From assembly GCA_910588065.1 (NCBI GenBank), contig CAJUPZ010000028.1, positions 1-24,205 on the forward strand: a DNA stretch of 24,205 nucleotides. Direction: 5' to 3'. The notes under the pieces are model-generated. The model did not search any database. It saw nothing but the letters and a program-made list of their open reading frames with translations, and had not been told where the DNA came from. Shown piece after piece: positions 1 through 6,866 of the stretch (position 1 is its first letter; every line of letters begins with the position of its first letter). Both the position numbers and the translations under genes were made by a program. Source of the stretch: an uncultured Muribaculaceae bacterium. GTDB lineage: Bacteria > Bacteroidota > Bacteroidia > Bacteroidales > Muribaculaceae.

Positions 1-2
1 GG

Positions 3-45
3 TGGCGCACTTTTCAGTTAGAATCTCTGGCGCACTTTTCAATTA
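3..45. repeat. Two-copy 18-bp direct repeat, possible IS21-type end repeats
   Basis: Positions 3-20 and 28-45 carry the same 18-bp motif (TGGCGCACTTTTCA followed by G or A, then TTA) with one mismatch and a 25-bp period. IS21-family elements carry several short repeats at each end where the transposase binds, and the motif resembles ends I associate with Bacteroidales IS21 elements. No transposase is visible, so this would be the outer edge of an element lying left of the window. The family assignment is from memory and tentative. Confidence 0.35.
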
Positions 46-117
46 AAATATACATATCTTGTGGTATCCGGCAGTCTATAGAAATTATACGAGTTATAAG
101 CATTACCCTCCATAACG

Positions 118-209
118 TGGCGTCGGAGACGTCTGAGGTTCGAAGAACCGATGCCGTAGAATTAGCTCTGGTTTGGCGTCGGAGACGTCTGAGGTTCGGA
201 GAACCGATG
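118..209. repeat. Pair of 36-bp double-hairpin repeats
   Basis: Positions 118-153 and 174-209 are 36-bp direct repeats with a single difference (143 is A, 199 is G). Each copy contains two small perfect hairpins: CGTC-GGA-GACG (121-131 and 177-187) and GGTTC-GNA-GAACC (137-149 and 193-205). The only difference between copies falls in a loop, so both stems are intact. Each copy ends in GATG. The unit looks like a dispersed intergenic repeat rather than coding sequence. Confidence 0.75.
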
Positions 210-238
210 TCATGTGCAACCCCGGCACGAGCGCAAAG

Positions 239-297
239 CGCGAGGCCTGGGGCGTGGAGACCGCCACCCTCTCCTCCGAGCCTCGCGAGAGGCGATG
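239..297. repeat. GC-rich hairpin region ending in GATG
   Basis: Positions 280-293 form GCCTC-GCGA-GAGGC, a perfect 5-bp stem closed by a GNRA-type tetraloop and followed by GATG at 294-297, the same tetranucleotide that follows the hairpins at 137-149 and 193-205. An alternative longer-range pairing is possible between 239-246 (CGCGAGGC) and 280-287 (GCCTCGCG). The two structures exclude each other. There is no T-run on either side to make this an ordinary terminator. Confidence 0.5.
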
Positions 298-322
298 TTA
301 TGAGGCCTTCCCGTACCCCCAC

Positions 323-342
323 AACTAACAACTAAAAACTAA
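323..342. repeat. AACTAA short-repeat tract after the S41 gene
   Basis: A low-complexity tract built from AACTAA/AACTAAAA units lies directly beyond the stop codon of the minus-strand S41 peptidase gene. On that strand it reads as a U-rich tail (TTAGTTTTTAGTTGTTAG), which could help end transcription, but no strong hairpin precedes it. Confidence 0.4.
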
Positions 343-343
343 C

Positions 344-1375
344 CTACGGAGTGGTAAGGCGGCCGATGGCGAATTCGAGGATGGTGTCCTTCCCGGAAAA
401 TTCGTCAAGGGGATCCATGTCTATCGCGCAACCGGGGGTTGGCTCCACGCCAAATTCGGTGAGTTTGCCGTCAGGGCCGGTTACGGGGCAAGCGGAGAAA
501 CGCACACCCCAGCCGCATGAAAGCTCGGAAGAGAACGGCACCCCTGCCCCGCCGCCGGTGGTAGCACCTGCTATGGTGACATGGGGAAGCGATTTCATCA
601 CTGCCGTAAAATAGTTCGCCGCCGAGAATGTGGAGCGGTTTGTGAGCACTATCACCGGTTTGCCCCAGATATAATGCGGTTTGGCTACAGGCGACACCGT
701 GATTTCGCGCGGCGATGAAAAATCGTTATGACCGGGGCCTGTTTTGTGGGCTATATATCCCGCCGTGATTGTCTCGCCGATGAAATGGGAGATATAATTG
801 TCGGCAATATTTAGATTACCGCCTCCATTGTCACGTATATCGATGATAAGGGCTGACGCTGTGGCAAAATTGGCAAGGATATTGTCAATGTTGCCATCAC
901 CGAGATTATGCTCAAAAGATGGTATTCGCAGATAGCCGATGTTTTGAGGCAGTGTGTAGTAGTACACCGGACCGAGCGATATGTAATTGAAGTGCAGGTA
1001 ATTCTCCTGAACAAGGCGCTCGTTATAATTCTGCGGATAGTCGCTCCACCAGTTGCGGTAGTATGAGGTTTCAAAAGGTGAGGACAGGTTCACATGGCCA
1101 TCCTTCAGCTCATCGAGCATGGCCGCCATTATGCGGAAGAGCCCTTTGGTCGTTGTTTTGGACGTTACCTGCATGCCGTACTTCACCTTCATGTCATTCC
1201 AGTTCACGCCCTTCTGCTCAAAAAAGCAATAGTGCTCGTCCATAATCTTCCACAGCTGATCAAAGTTGCCTTTGTAGTCGTTGCTGTACTCATCAATCTC
1301 ATGGCAGGCACCCATGAGCAGGAGTGCCGGCAGCAGTATCACCGCAGAGGTGAGGGCTGTGATATATCGCTTCAT
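344..1375 (-). CDS. S41 family peptidase, predicted lipoprotein
   Basis: A 343-residue protein with a lipoprotein-like leader (hydrophobic residues 8-22, then MGAC with Cys24 as the likely lipidated residue), so it is probably anchored in the envelope. A helical N-terminal region (about 36-95) ends in LKDGHVNL, typical of S41 peptidases. The tail-specific protease core follows: IGYLRIPSF (146-154), DIRDNGGGN (179-187) and NRSTFSAANYF (246-256), in which Ser251 is the probable nucleophile. I cannot recognise a PDZ domain, which the better-known CtpA/Prc enzymes carry, so this belongs to the shorter Bacteroidota lipoprotein type. It is the last gene of a parC-led unit and starts 7 nt after the previous stop. 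The substrate is unknown. Confidence 0.85.
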   Translation of the reverse strand: MKRYITALTSAVILLPALLLMGACHEIDEYSNDYKGNFDQLWKIMDEHYCFFEQKGVNWNDMKVKYGMQVTSKTTTKGLFRIMAAMLDELKDGHVNLSSPFETSYYRNWWSDYPQNYNERLVQENYLHFNYISLGPVYYYTLPQNIGYLRIPSFEHNLGDGNIDNILANFATASALIIDIRDNGGGNLNIADNYISHFIGETITAGYIAHKTGPGHNDFSSPREITVSPVAKPHYIWGKPVIVLTNRSTFSAANYFTAVMKSLPHVTIAGATTGGGAGVPFSSELSCGWGVRFSACPVTGPDGKLTEFGVEPTPGCAIDMDPLDEFSGKDTILEFAIGRLTTP

Positions 1376-1382
1376 ATAGTTG

Positions 1383-2234
1383 TCAGAAAAGAGCGTTGAT
1401 AATCCGTGGGTTGCGGCTTACAGGCTTGCGCGGGTTGAGCGACAGCCATTCACCGGAAATACCTATGACAAAAGCGTGGCTGAAATGGTTTGACACAATA
1501 TTGTTTACCTTTGTAGACTCTATGCGCCCGCTGTAGCCCAGCCGCAGCGAAGTTGCGCCGAAATGAAGGTCGGCGGTCACCTTGTTGTCGAGGCGGAAAT
1601 AATTGCCGAACCATGCGCAGTGCGCAAGCCCGGAACGGTCGCCGAGATAAATCTCATAATATAGCTCGCCGAAATCGGGCGAAAAGAACGCTCCGGTGAG
1701 CGGAAGGGTTGGCTGCCATGTGAGCGAAACCGGCAGTCTGCCAATCTTGAAATTGTAGTTTGCGTATGCTGTTGCATCGATGGTCACAGCCGCTTTTGCC
1801 GCAGCAGGATTGTTGCCGTTGCGCTCAAGGTACATGCAGCCGAGATTGAGGTCAGCCTTGCCACCGGCCCCGACAGTAAGGTGCTTCGCCGGCTTCCATC
1901 GCCTCATCATCGCCCATGAGAAATCAATGCCGGCGTACCACATCACAGCATTGCCGGCATAGTTGAGTGCACGCTCGCCGCTGACGCCAAACTGCATCTG
2001 CATCACCCAGCGGCGGGGATCAAACTTCATCGCCTGCCAACGCTCGTAGTTGAGCCCGAGATGCCAGCCGTTGTATTTGATTGGCGACAGATAGGTGTCG
2101 GCAATATGTGACGACCCGGCCTCTATTGTGTAAGCAGCGGTAACAGGACGAATCACTGTCACCGAATCTGTCTCGGCCGCTCTTGCAGTAAGAGCGGCAG
2201 CCATGAAGATGAGGAGGAGTAATGGATTTCGCAT
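1383..2234 (-). CDS. DUF3316-like exported envelope protein
   Basis: The reading frame is open further upstream into parC, but the start at 2234 is preferred because it opens directly into a signal peptide (MRNPLLLLIFMAAALTARA, cleaved before AETDS) and lies 22 nt after the parC stop. The 283-residue product is rich in alternating aromatic/polar segments (YNGWHLGLNYERW, WYAGIDFSW, LYYEIYLGDRSG), as expected for a beta-rich outer-membrane or periplasmic protein. It resembles the Bacteroidota family DUF3316, recognised from the early segment TYLSPIKYNGWHLGL; function is not known. Codon use matches its neighbours. No enzymatic motif is visible. Confidence 0.6.
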   Translation of the reverse strand: MRNPLLLLIFMAAALTARAAETDSVTVIRPVTAAYTIEAGSSHIADTYLSPIKYNGWHLGLNYERWQAMKFDPRRWVMQMQFGVSGERALNYAGNAVMWYAGIDFSWAMMRRWKPAKHLTVGAGGKADLNLGCMYLERNGNNPAAAKAAVTIDATAYANYNFKIGRLPVSLTWQPTLPLTGAFFSPDFGELYYEIYLGDRSGLAHCAWFGNYFRLDNKVTADLHFGATSLRLGYSGRIESTKVNNIVSNHFSHAFVIGISGEWLSLNPRKPVSRNPRIINALF

Positions 2235-2256
2235 GAATGGAATGTGGTGTATCAGG

Positions 2257-4953
2257 TTAGAAAATGCGCTGCTGGCCGGTGAGTTCGTCGCGCACCTCAT
2301 CATCAGAGCGGTCAGCCTCGGCCGGGGTGTCAGCAGCCGGTTCGCGTTCCGGCTCGGAGGGGGTATCTTCCGGGGCAGCTTGCGGAGCCTCAATAACGCG
2401 CGGCTCTGTCTCCACAACCGATGCTACGGCATACTGGGTAAGGCGTTTGCCTTTGGCCCTGAACGACTTGGCTCCCACGAAATCAACAGCATCCACAAGC
2501 ATTGAGCCACGCACACTGTCGGCTCCGCCGAATGTCACCTCAAAGCGGGCACCCGGCTCATCGCTAAGCACAGTGAGACTCGACTTGGGGTTGTCGCCGA
2601 TGAAGCTCTGACGCTTGGGCGATGACTCGAAATTGAAACGCTTGAGGTAGTAGAAGCCCTGGGACGCATCGAAAAGCACTGCTGTCCACACTTTTTCGGG
2701 ACGGAACAGCTCTATGCGCTCAATATTCTCGTCATAGTGGTTGGTGCTGTCGAATGAAGTGGTGTAGAACTCGCCGCTTTTAAGAACCACAAGCACCTGG
2801 TCTGTGCCGTTGAACTCACCGAGGAAATTGCCTCTACCTTCATAGTTCAGGCGCAGCACATCGGGGTCAAACCACACCTTGCGGCCGCCGAGAGTTGACT
2901 GGCCGGCCTCCTTGAGGCGTATAGAGTGCACTTCATTTCGTGTTACGATATTGCCCATCGAGCCTTTGTTTTTCGGCTTAAGTGTGGCGAAATCAATGTC
3001 AAACTGCAAGGTTTTGAGTTTTGGCTTCGGCTTTAGCGTCACCTTGACAATCTCGGCCTCGCCATTGGGGTTCGCCGAGAAATATTTGATTTTGCTCCCC
3101 GGCTTTCCCTGGGTGAGGTTGTACATTTTGTCGCGGGTCACACCGGTGACATGGAAACGCTTCATATAATATGTGCCTCCCTTGCCATCCTGATATATGA
3201 CATTGTAGGTGGTGCGTTCATCGCCGGCCTTGAACACTGCGATATGCTGAATGGGGGAGTCGGTGCCAACAAACACCTTCTCGGCCACGCGAAACACCTT
3301 GTAATTGCCGTCGGCATAGAAAATAATCACATCATCGAGCTCGGAGCAATTGCCTATGCACTCAAGGTCCTCCTCGCCTTTGAGAGCGAATCCGGCAAAG
3401 CCGCTCTTGCGTGACACATACAGCTTCTGGTTCGCCTCGGCAACACGTGCGGCGGTGATGGTCTCGAAGCTGCGTATAGCTGTTGTGCGCTGAAAACTGT
3501 CGCCATATTTCTGACGCAGCTTGGTATACCACTCGATGGTATAGTCTGTGATATGTGACAGCTTTGAGTTTATTTCATCGATTTTTTTATTGATAGCCAC
3601 AATTGCCTCATCTGCCGCCTTGGAATTGAAGCGGAGAATGCGGGCCATCTTGATTTCGAGCAGCCGCAGCAGGTCGTCGTCGGTCACCGGGCGCACCAGC
3701 TTTTCGGCGAACTCCTCTATGCGTTTGCCGATATGGCGTATCGCGGCCTGCTTTGAGTCGGCGGTCTCGAAGCCTTTGTCCTTATATATCCTCTCCTCAA
3801 TGAAAATGCGCTCAAGGGTTGAGAAATGGAGAGCCTGGCGCGCTTCGTCCAGCTCAATCTCCAGCTCGGCCTTGAGTATATTCCGTGTGCGGTCCACATT
3901 GCGGCGCAGCACATCGCTCACTCCGAGGAAGTGAGGCTTGTCGTCATAAATTACGCAGCAGTTTGGCGAAATGGCCAGCTCGCAGTCGGTGAAGGCATAG
4001 AGGGCATCGATTGTCTTGTCACTCGACACACCTGCCTGCAGGTACACCATCACAAGCGCTGTTGCGGCGGTGTTGTCATCCACCTGACGTATTTTTATCT
4101 TGCCCTTTTCATTGGCTTTCAGTATCGATTCGATGAGAGAGCCGCTGGTAACACCGTACGGCAGCTCGGTTATGGCAAGGGTGCGGTTGTCTACCTTCTC
4201 TATTTTGGCTCTCACTCTCACCCTGCCGCCACGCGCGCCGTCATTATAGCGGCTCACATCGATGAGACCGCCGGTTGCGAAATCGGGATAGAGCTCGAAG
4301 CTCTCGCCCTTGAGATATGCAACCGCCGCATCAATAATCTCATTGAAGTTATGGGGCAGTATGAGGCTTGACAGACCGGCTGCGATACCCCCCACACCCT
4401 GGGCAAGCAGCAGCGGGTATTTGGCCGGAAGAGTCACCGGCTCCTTGCTGCGGCCGTCATAGCTCGGGGTCCACTGCGTAACCTTGGGATTGAACAGCAC
4501 CTCAGAAGCGAATTCACTGAGCCTCGCCTCGATATAACGTCCGGCGGCGGCACTCGCGCCGGTGAGAATATTACCCCAGTTACCTTGCGTCTCCACCAGC
4601 AAACCTTTCTGGCCGAGCTGCACCAGCGCGCCATAAATAGAAGCGTCGCCGTGGGGATGATATGCCATCGTGGCGCCGACAATGTTTGCCACCTTGATGA
4701 AGCGCTCATCGTCGAGCTTCTTCATGGTGTGCAGCAGACGGCGCTGCACAGGCTTCAGCCCATCATCGGCATGCGGTATTGCACGGTCGAGAATGGTGTA
4801 CGACGCATAGTCCAGATACCAGCTCTGGAACATTCCTCTGAGCTGATGGCGCACAGTGTCATCAGTAAGGTCTACAAGCATGGAGCCGAAACCGCCTTCA
4901 CCGGCCTCGGCGCTTTCTTCGGGTTCTTCTTCGGGGGTATATTCGTCGCTCAT
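2257..4953 (-). CDS. parC: DNA topoisomerase IV subunit A
   Basis: An 898-residue type IIA topoisomerase A subunit that cuts and religates DNA to decatenate daughter chromosomes, partnering a ParE encoded elsewhere. After an acidic N-terminus (4-20) comes the breakage-reunion domain (about 38-500) with the catalytic Tyr140 in GRYIEARLSEFA and the quinolone-region motif YHPHGDASIYG (98-108). A coiled segment lies near 440-480 and a beta-pinwheel C-terminal domain at about 510-840. No GyrA-box is seen, which favours ParC over GyrA. The last 55 residues are an acidic Pro/Glu/Ala-rich tail. At the positions of E. coli GyrA Ser83 and Asp87 it has Ala104 and Gly108. The first gene of a three-gene unit; a TAACTTTG -7 box lies 38 nt upstream. 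Confidence 0.95.
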   Translation of the reverse strand: MSDEYTPEEEPEESAEAGEGGFGSMLVDLTDDTVRHQLRGMFQSWYLDYASYTILDRAIPHADDGLKPVQRRLLHTMKKLDDERFIKVANIVGATMAYHPHGDASIYGALVQLGQKGLLVETQGNWGNILTGASAAAGRYIEARLSEFASEVLFNPKVTQWTPSYDGRSKEPVTLPAKYPLLLAQGVGGIAAGLSSLILPHNFNEIIDAAVAYLKGESFELYPDFATGGLIDVSRYNDGARGGRVRVRAKIEKVDNRTLAITELPYGVTSGSLIESILKANEKGKIKIRQVDDNTAATALVMVYLQAGVSSDKTIDALYAFTDCELAISPNCCVIYDDKPHFLGVSDVLRRNVDRTRNILKAELEIELDEARQALHFSTLERIFIEERIYKDKGFETADSKQAAIRHIGKRIEEFAEKLVRPVTDDDLLRLLEIKMARILRFNSKAADEAIVAINKKIDEINSKLSHITDYTIEWYTKLRQKYGDSFQRTTAIRSFETITAARVAEANQKLYVSRKSGFAGFALKGEEDLECIGNCSELDDVIIFYADGNYKVFRVAEKVFVGTDSPIQHIAVFKAGDERTTYNVIYQDGKGGTYYMKRFHVTGVTRDKMYNLTQGKPGSKIKYFSANPNGEAEIVKVTLKPKPKLKTLQFDIDFATLKPKNKGSMGNIVTRNEVHSIRLKEAGQSTLGGRKVWFDPDVLRLNYEGRGNFLGEFNGTDQVLVVLKSGEFYTTSFDSTNHYDENIERIELFRPEKVWTAVLFDASQGFYYLKRFNFESSPKRQSFIGDNPKSSLTVLSDEPGARFEVTFGGADSVRGSMLVDAVDFVGAKSFRAKGKRLTQYAVASVVETEPRVIEAPQAAPEDTPSEPEREPAADTPAEADRSDDEVRDELTGQQRIF

Positions 4954-4991
4954 TATCTTTGTGGAGTCTGTATAAATTCAGGGTATCTCTG

Positions 4992-4999
4992 CAAAGTTA
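4992..4999 (-). promoter_or_regulatory. parC promoter, -7 element
   Basis: On the minus strand this reads TAACTTTG, a perfect match to the Bacteroidota -7 consensus TAnnTTTG, 38 nt before the parC ATG. The -33 region falls in a T-rich stretch (TTTTTTCG runs at about 5013-5028) without an exact TTTG, so only the -7 box is convincing. Confidence 0.6.
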
Positions 5000-5034
5000 A
5001 CGAAAAATGACGAAAAAACGCGAAAAAACAGCGC

Positions 5035-5619
5035 TCAAATATGGTTTATGCGCCTCATGACAGCCTCTTTTATAACTGTCGGGTAGTGAGTGTATTCGAG
5101 CTGATGCACTTTCTGAGCCACCATCTCCGGGGTGTCATCCGGCAACACATCCACGGAGGCCTGAAAAAGAATCTCGCCTTTGTCGTACTCCTCGCTCACA
5201 AAATGGATGGTGATTCCGGTGCGCGGCTCCCGGGCATCCACCACAGCCTTATGTACATTCATGCCATACATGCCTTTGCCCCCGAATTTGGGCAGCAGCG
5301 CGGGGTGGATATTTATTATCGGATATTCCCGGATAAGAAAGGCCGGTACAAGCAGAAGAAATCCGGCAAGCACTATCATGCCTATTCCATGCTTCCGCAG
5401 CAGAGGCAGCATTGTTTCCGGCGAAGATATTGACTGACGGTCAAGAACATAAGCCGGCACTCCGAGCGCCTCAGCCTTCTGTATCACCGGGGCATCACTG
5501 CGGTTTGTCACAACGAGCGCAACCCTCACAGCCGAGCCGGGGGTGTTGAAGCTGCGGATTATATTCTCGGCATTGGTGCCGGTGCCGGATGCAAATATGG
5601 CAATATTGGTAGGTGTCAT
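5035..5619 (-). CDS. purN: Phosphoribosylglycinamide formyltransferase
   Basis: PurN transfers the formyl group of 10-formyltetrahydrofolate to glycinamide ribonucleotide, the third step of de novo purine synthesis, in the cytoplasm. The 194-residue length fits the family. Visible motifs are the phosphate-binding loop SGTGTNAENI (11-20), the catalytic segment IINIHPALLP with Asn103 and His105, GGKGMYGMNVH (113-123), and GITIHFVSEEYDKG with Asp146, completing the Asn-His-Asp catalytic set known from E. coli PurN. The start is fixed by the short N-terminus before the first strand (NIAIFASG). It lies between parC and a membrane protein, all on the minus strand, but has its own promoter candidates immediately upstream. 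Confidence 0.97.
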   Translation of the reverse strand: MTPTNIAIFASGTGTNAENIIRSFNTPGSAVRVALVVTNRSDAPVIQKAEALGVPAYVLDRQSISSPETMLPLLRKHGIGMIVLAGFLLLVPAFLIREYPIINIHPALLPKFGGKGMYGMNVHKAVVDAREPRTGITIHFVSEEYDKGEILFQASVDVLPDDTPEMVAQKVHQLEYTHYPTVIKEAVMRRINHI

Positions 5620-5626
5620 TACAATG

Positions 5627-5658
5627 CAAAGATAGTATGTTTTGCAATTCCAGGCAAA
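5627..5658 (-). promoter_or_regulatory. purN promoter (-33 TTTG, 20-nt spacer, -7 TATCTTTG)
   Basis: On the minus strand a TTTG (5655-5658) and a TATCTTTG (5627-5634) are separated by 20 nt, matching the Bacteroidota promoter. Initiation 4-6 nt after the -7 box would start the mRNA within a few bases of the purN ATG at 5619. A second -7 match (TACTTTTG, 5655-5662) overlaps the -33 box and would give a leader of about 30 nt, but lacks a clear -33 partner. Confidence 0.6.
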
Positions 5659-5715
5659 AGTATCCTGACAGATGATGTGAACCGCAGCTCACGGCAAGGG
5701 GATTTCAGCGCAGGC

Positions 5716-6438
5716 TCACACAAGCCGGCGACGTCTTTTCAGATGTCGCTCCAAGTGCGCCATACTCTTGTATATATCATCCTGGTGACTTTCATAATCG
5801 GACAGCTCCGGGCGCAGTATGGCGCAGTCGCATATAATGCTTTTGTCAAGGGCAAGCGCCTCCTTGGTGTCCGAGGGGTTGACATAGCGCGTGTCAAGGG
5901 CCAGTGTTTCAATACGTCGCCGCAGGTCATCGGGAAGGTTATTATCCGCCAGGGCAATCTCCACCAGCGAATCTATCGCCTTTTTCAAATCATCCTTGCC
6001 GGATTTAAGACGCTGCACCCTGACGCGCTTCCCTTTTGCACTTCCTGCCGACGATGACAACATATATGCGGCTGCAAGAAACAATAGCAGCAACGCAAAC
6101 TGGACAGCGAGCTGCACTTTAAAACCCAATGCTCCCGAATTGCCTCCGGCAAGAAAGATATTGACCGCCATAAATACTATCGCCAACGCAGAGTACCAGC
6201 ATATCACTTTCCAGCTGATGCCGAGCGCGCTCACATTTCGACCCGAAGCGTCGCCCATATCAGCCGGTGCGATGCAAAGATTGCTCCCCCACAGCCAATA
6301 CACTACTGAAGTGACAGTGAAATCAAGGAATCTGACGTTTCCGGGCAGACAACTATCCGGAATCAGACAGAAAGAGGCCAGTGCTATGATAGCCTGTCCT
6401 ACCAGTCCGAGGACTATTGCCATGGGTTTGATTTTCAT
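5716..6438 (-). CDS. Uncharacterised four-helix membrane protein
   Basis: A 240-residue protein I cannot assign to a named family. Four hydrophobic stretches are visible at about 6-26, 38-56, 75-97 and 106-127. They are followed by a Ser/Gly-Lys-Arg hinge (128-142) and a soluble helical C-terminal domain (about 148-237) containing RIETLALDTRYVNPSDTKEA and a closing basic cluster RHLKRRRR. The design suggests a membrane anchor with a cytoplasmic coiled tail, perhaps a regulator or scaffold. No catalytic motif is visible. It ends 96 nt upstream of purN and is preceded by a long non-coding region with a possible promoter about 200 nt away, so it may form its own unit. Confidence 0.8.
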   Translation of the reverse strand: MKIKPMAIVLGLVGQAIIALASFCLIPDSCLPGNVRFLDFTVTSVVYWLWGSNLCIAPADMGDASGRNVSALGISWKVICWYSALAIVFMAVNIFLAGGNSGALGFKVQLAVQFALLLLFLAAAYMLSSSAGSAKGKRVRVQRLKSGKDDLKKAIDSLVEIALADNNLPDDLRRRIETLALDTRYVNPSDTKEALALDKSIICDCAILRPELSDYESHQDDIYKSMAHLERHLKRRRRLV

Positions 6439-6641
6439 ACTGAGTCGTTTTATAGATTATAAGTCAGGATAGTTTGTTGGCTCGGGTTGGACAGAATCAA
6501 GAGAGAACAGTCATCGCGGAGCGACATCACCGGAGCGACATTCAAATACATGAATAACTCAGATCCGGAAGGCTCGTTGAATAATTTCTGTAACAGTCCT
6601 GCTAATGTCAGTTACTTATTTTCAAGAAGTGCAATAATAGG

Positions 6642-6675
6642 CAAAGGTAACTTTTTAACCGTAGCATACGGCAAA
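6642..6675 (-). promoter_or_regulatory. Candidate promoter for the four-helix membrane protein
   Basis: The minus strand has TACCTTTG (6642-6649) preceded by TTTG (6672-6675) with a 22-nt spacer, at the long end of what is usual. If used, it leaves a leader of about 200 nt before the ATG at 6438. No other TAnnTTTG match was found closer to the gene. Confidence 0.35.
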
Positions 6676-6814
6676 TCAGGTGTTAATGATATTTAATTAT
6701 GCTGTCAAACAGCAACTCGATGCGAGCTTGTGAAATATACACTACAGTAGTGTTGCCTTTCAGGCACTTCCATACAGCACATTACACTGCGTCATAGCAA
6801 TATATACATACAGC

Positions 6815-6842
6815 ACGGGCACCGGCTGATGCCGATGCCCGT
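6815..6842 (-). terminator. Hairpin after tonB, likely terminator of the exb operon
   Basis: A 12-bp stem with one mismatch (ACGGGCACCGGC pairing with GCCGATGCCCGT, loop TGAT) begins 24 nt past the tonB stop on the minus strand. The sequence after it is AT-rich (TATGTATATATTG) but not a pure T-run. Position and strength suggest transcript-end formation or 3'-end protection. Confidence 0.6.
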
Positions 6843-6866
6843 AGCATATAGTTGTGATGAATAAGA

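Larger units (their letters stand above)
6439..6866. other. 428-bp non-coding gap
   Basis: Both flanking genes are on the minus strand, so this gap holds the end of the tonB transcript (hairpin 6815-6842) and the leader of the membrane protein ending at 6438. A possible minus-strand promoter reads TACCTTTG (complement of 6642-6649) with TTTG at 6672-6675 (22-nt spacer). An 11-bp direct repeat CGGAGCGACAT occurs at 6517-6527 and 6531-6541. A 69-codon plus-strand frame at 6487-6696 has no recognisable features and is not called as a gene. Confidence 0.6.

Noticed and set aside
14..335. Frames on both strands through the hairpin repeats
   Set aside because: The encoded peptides only reflect the repeated hairpin DNA; repeats and structure explain the sequence better than coding.
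2235..2417. Upstream extension of the DUF3316-like gene into parC
   Set aside because: The extension is Arg/Pro-rich shadow of the parC tail; the ATG at 2234 begins a proper signal peptide just after the parC stop.
6517..6541. 11-bp direct repeat CGGAGCGACAT with a 14-bp period
   Set aside because: Only two short copies and no symmetry or promoter context; too little to call a site.
6487..6696. 69-codon plus-strand frame in the gap between tonB and the membrane protein
   Set aside because: No ribosome site, domain or signal peptide; it is contained in a region better explained as leader and intergenic DNA.
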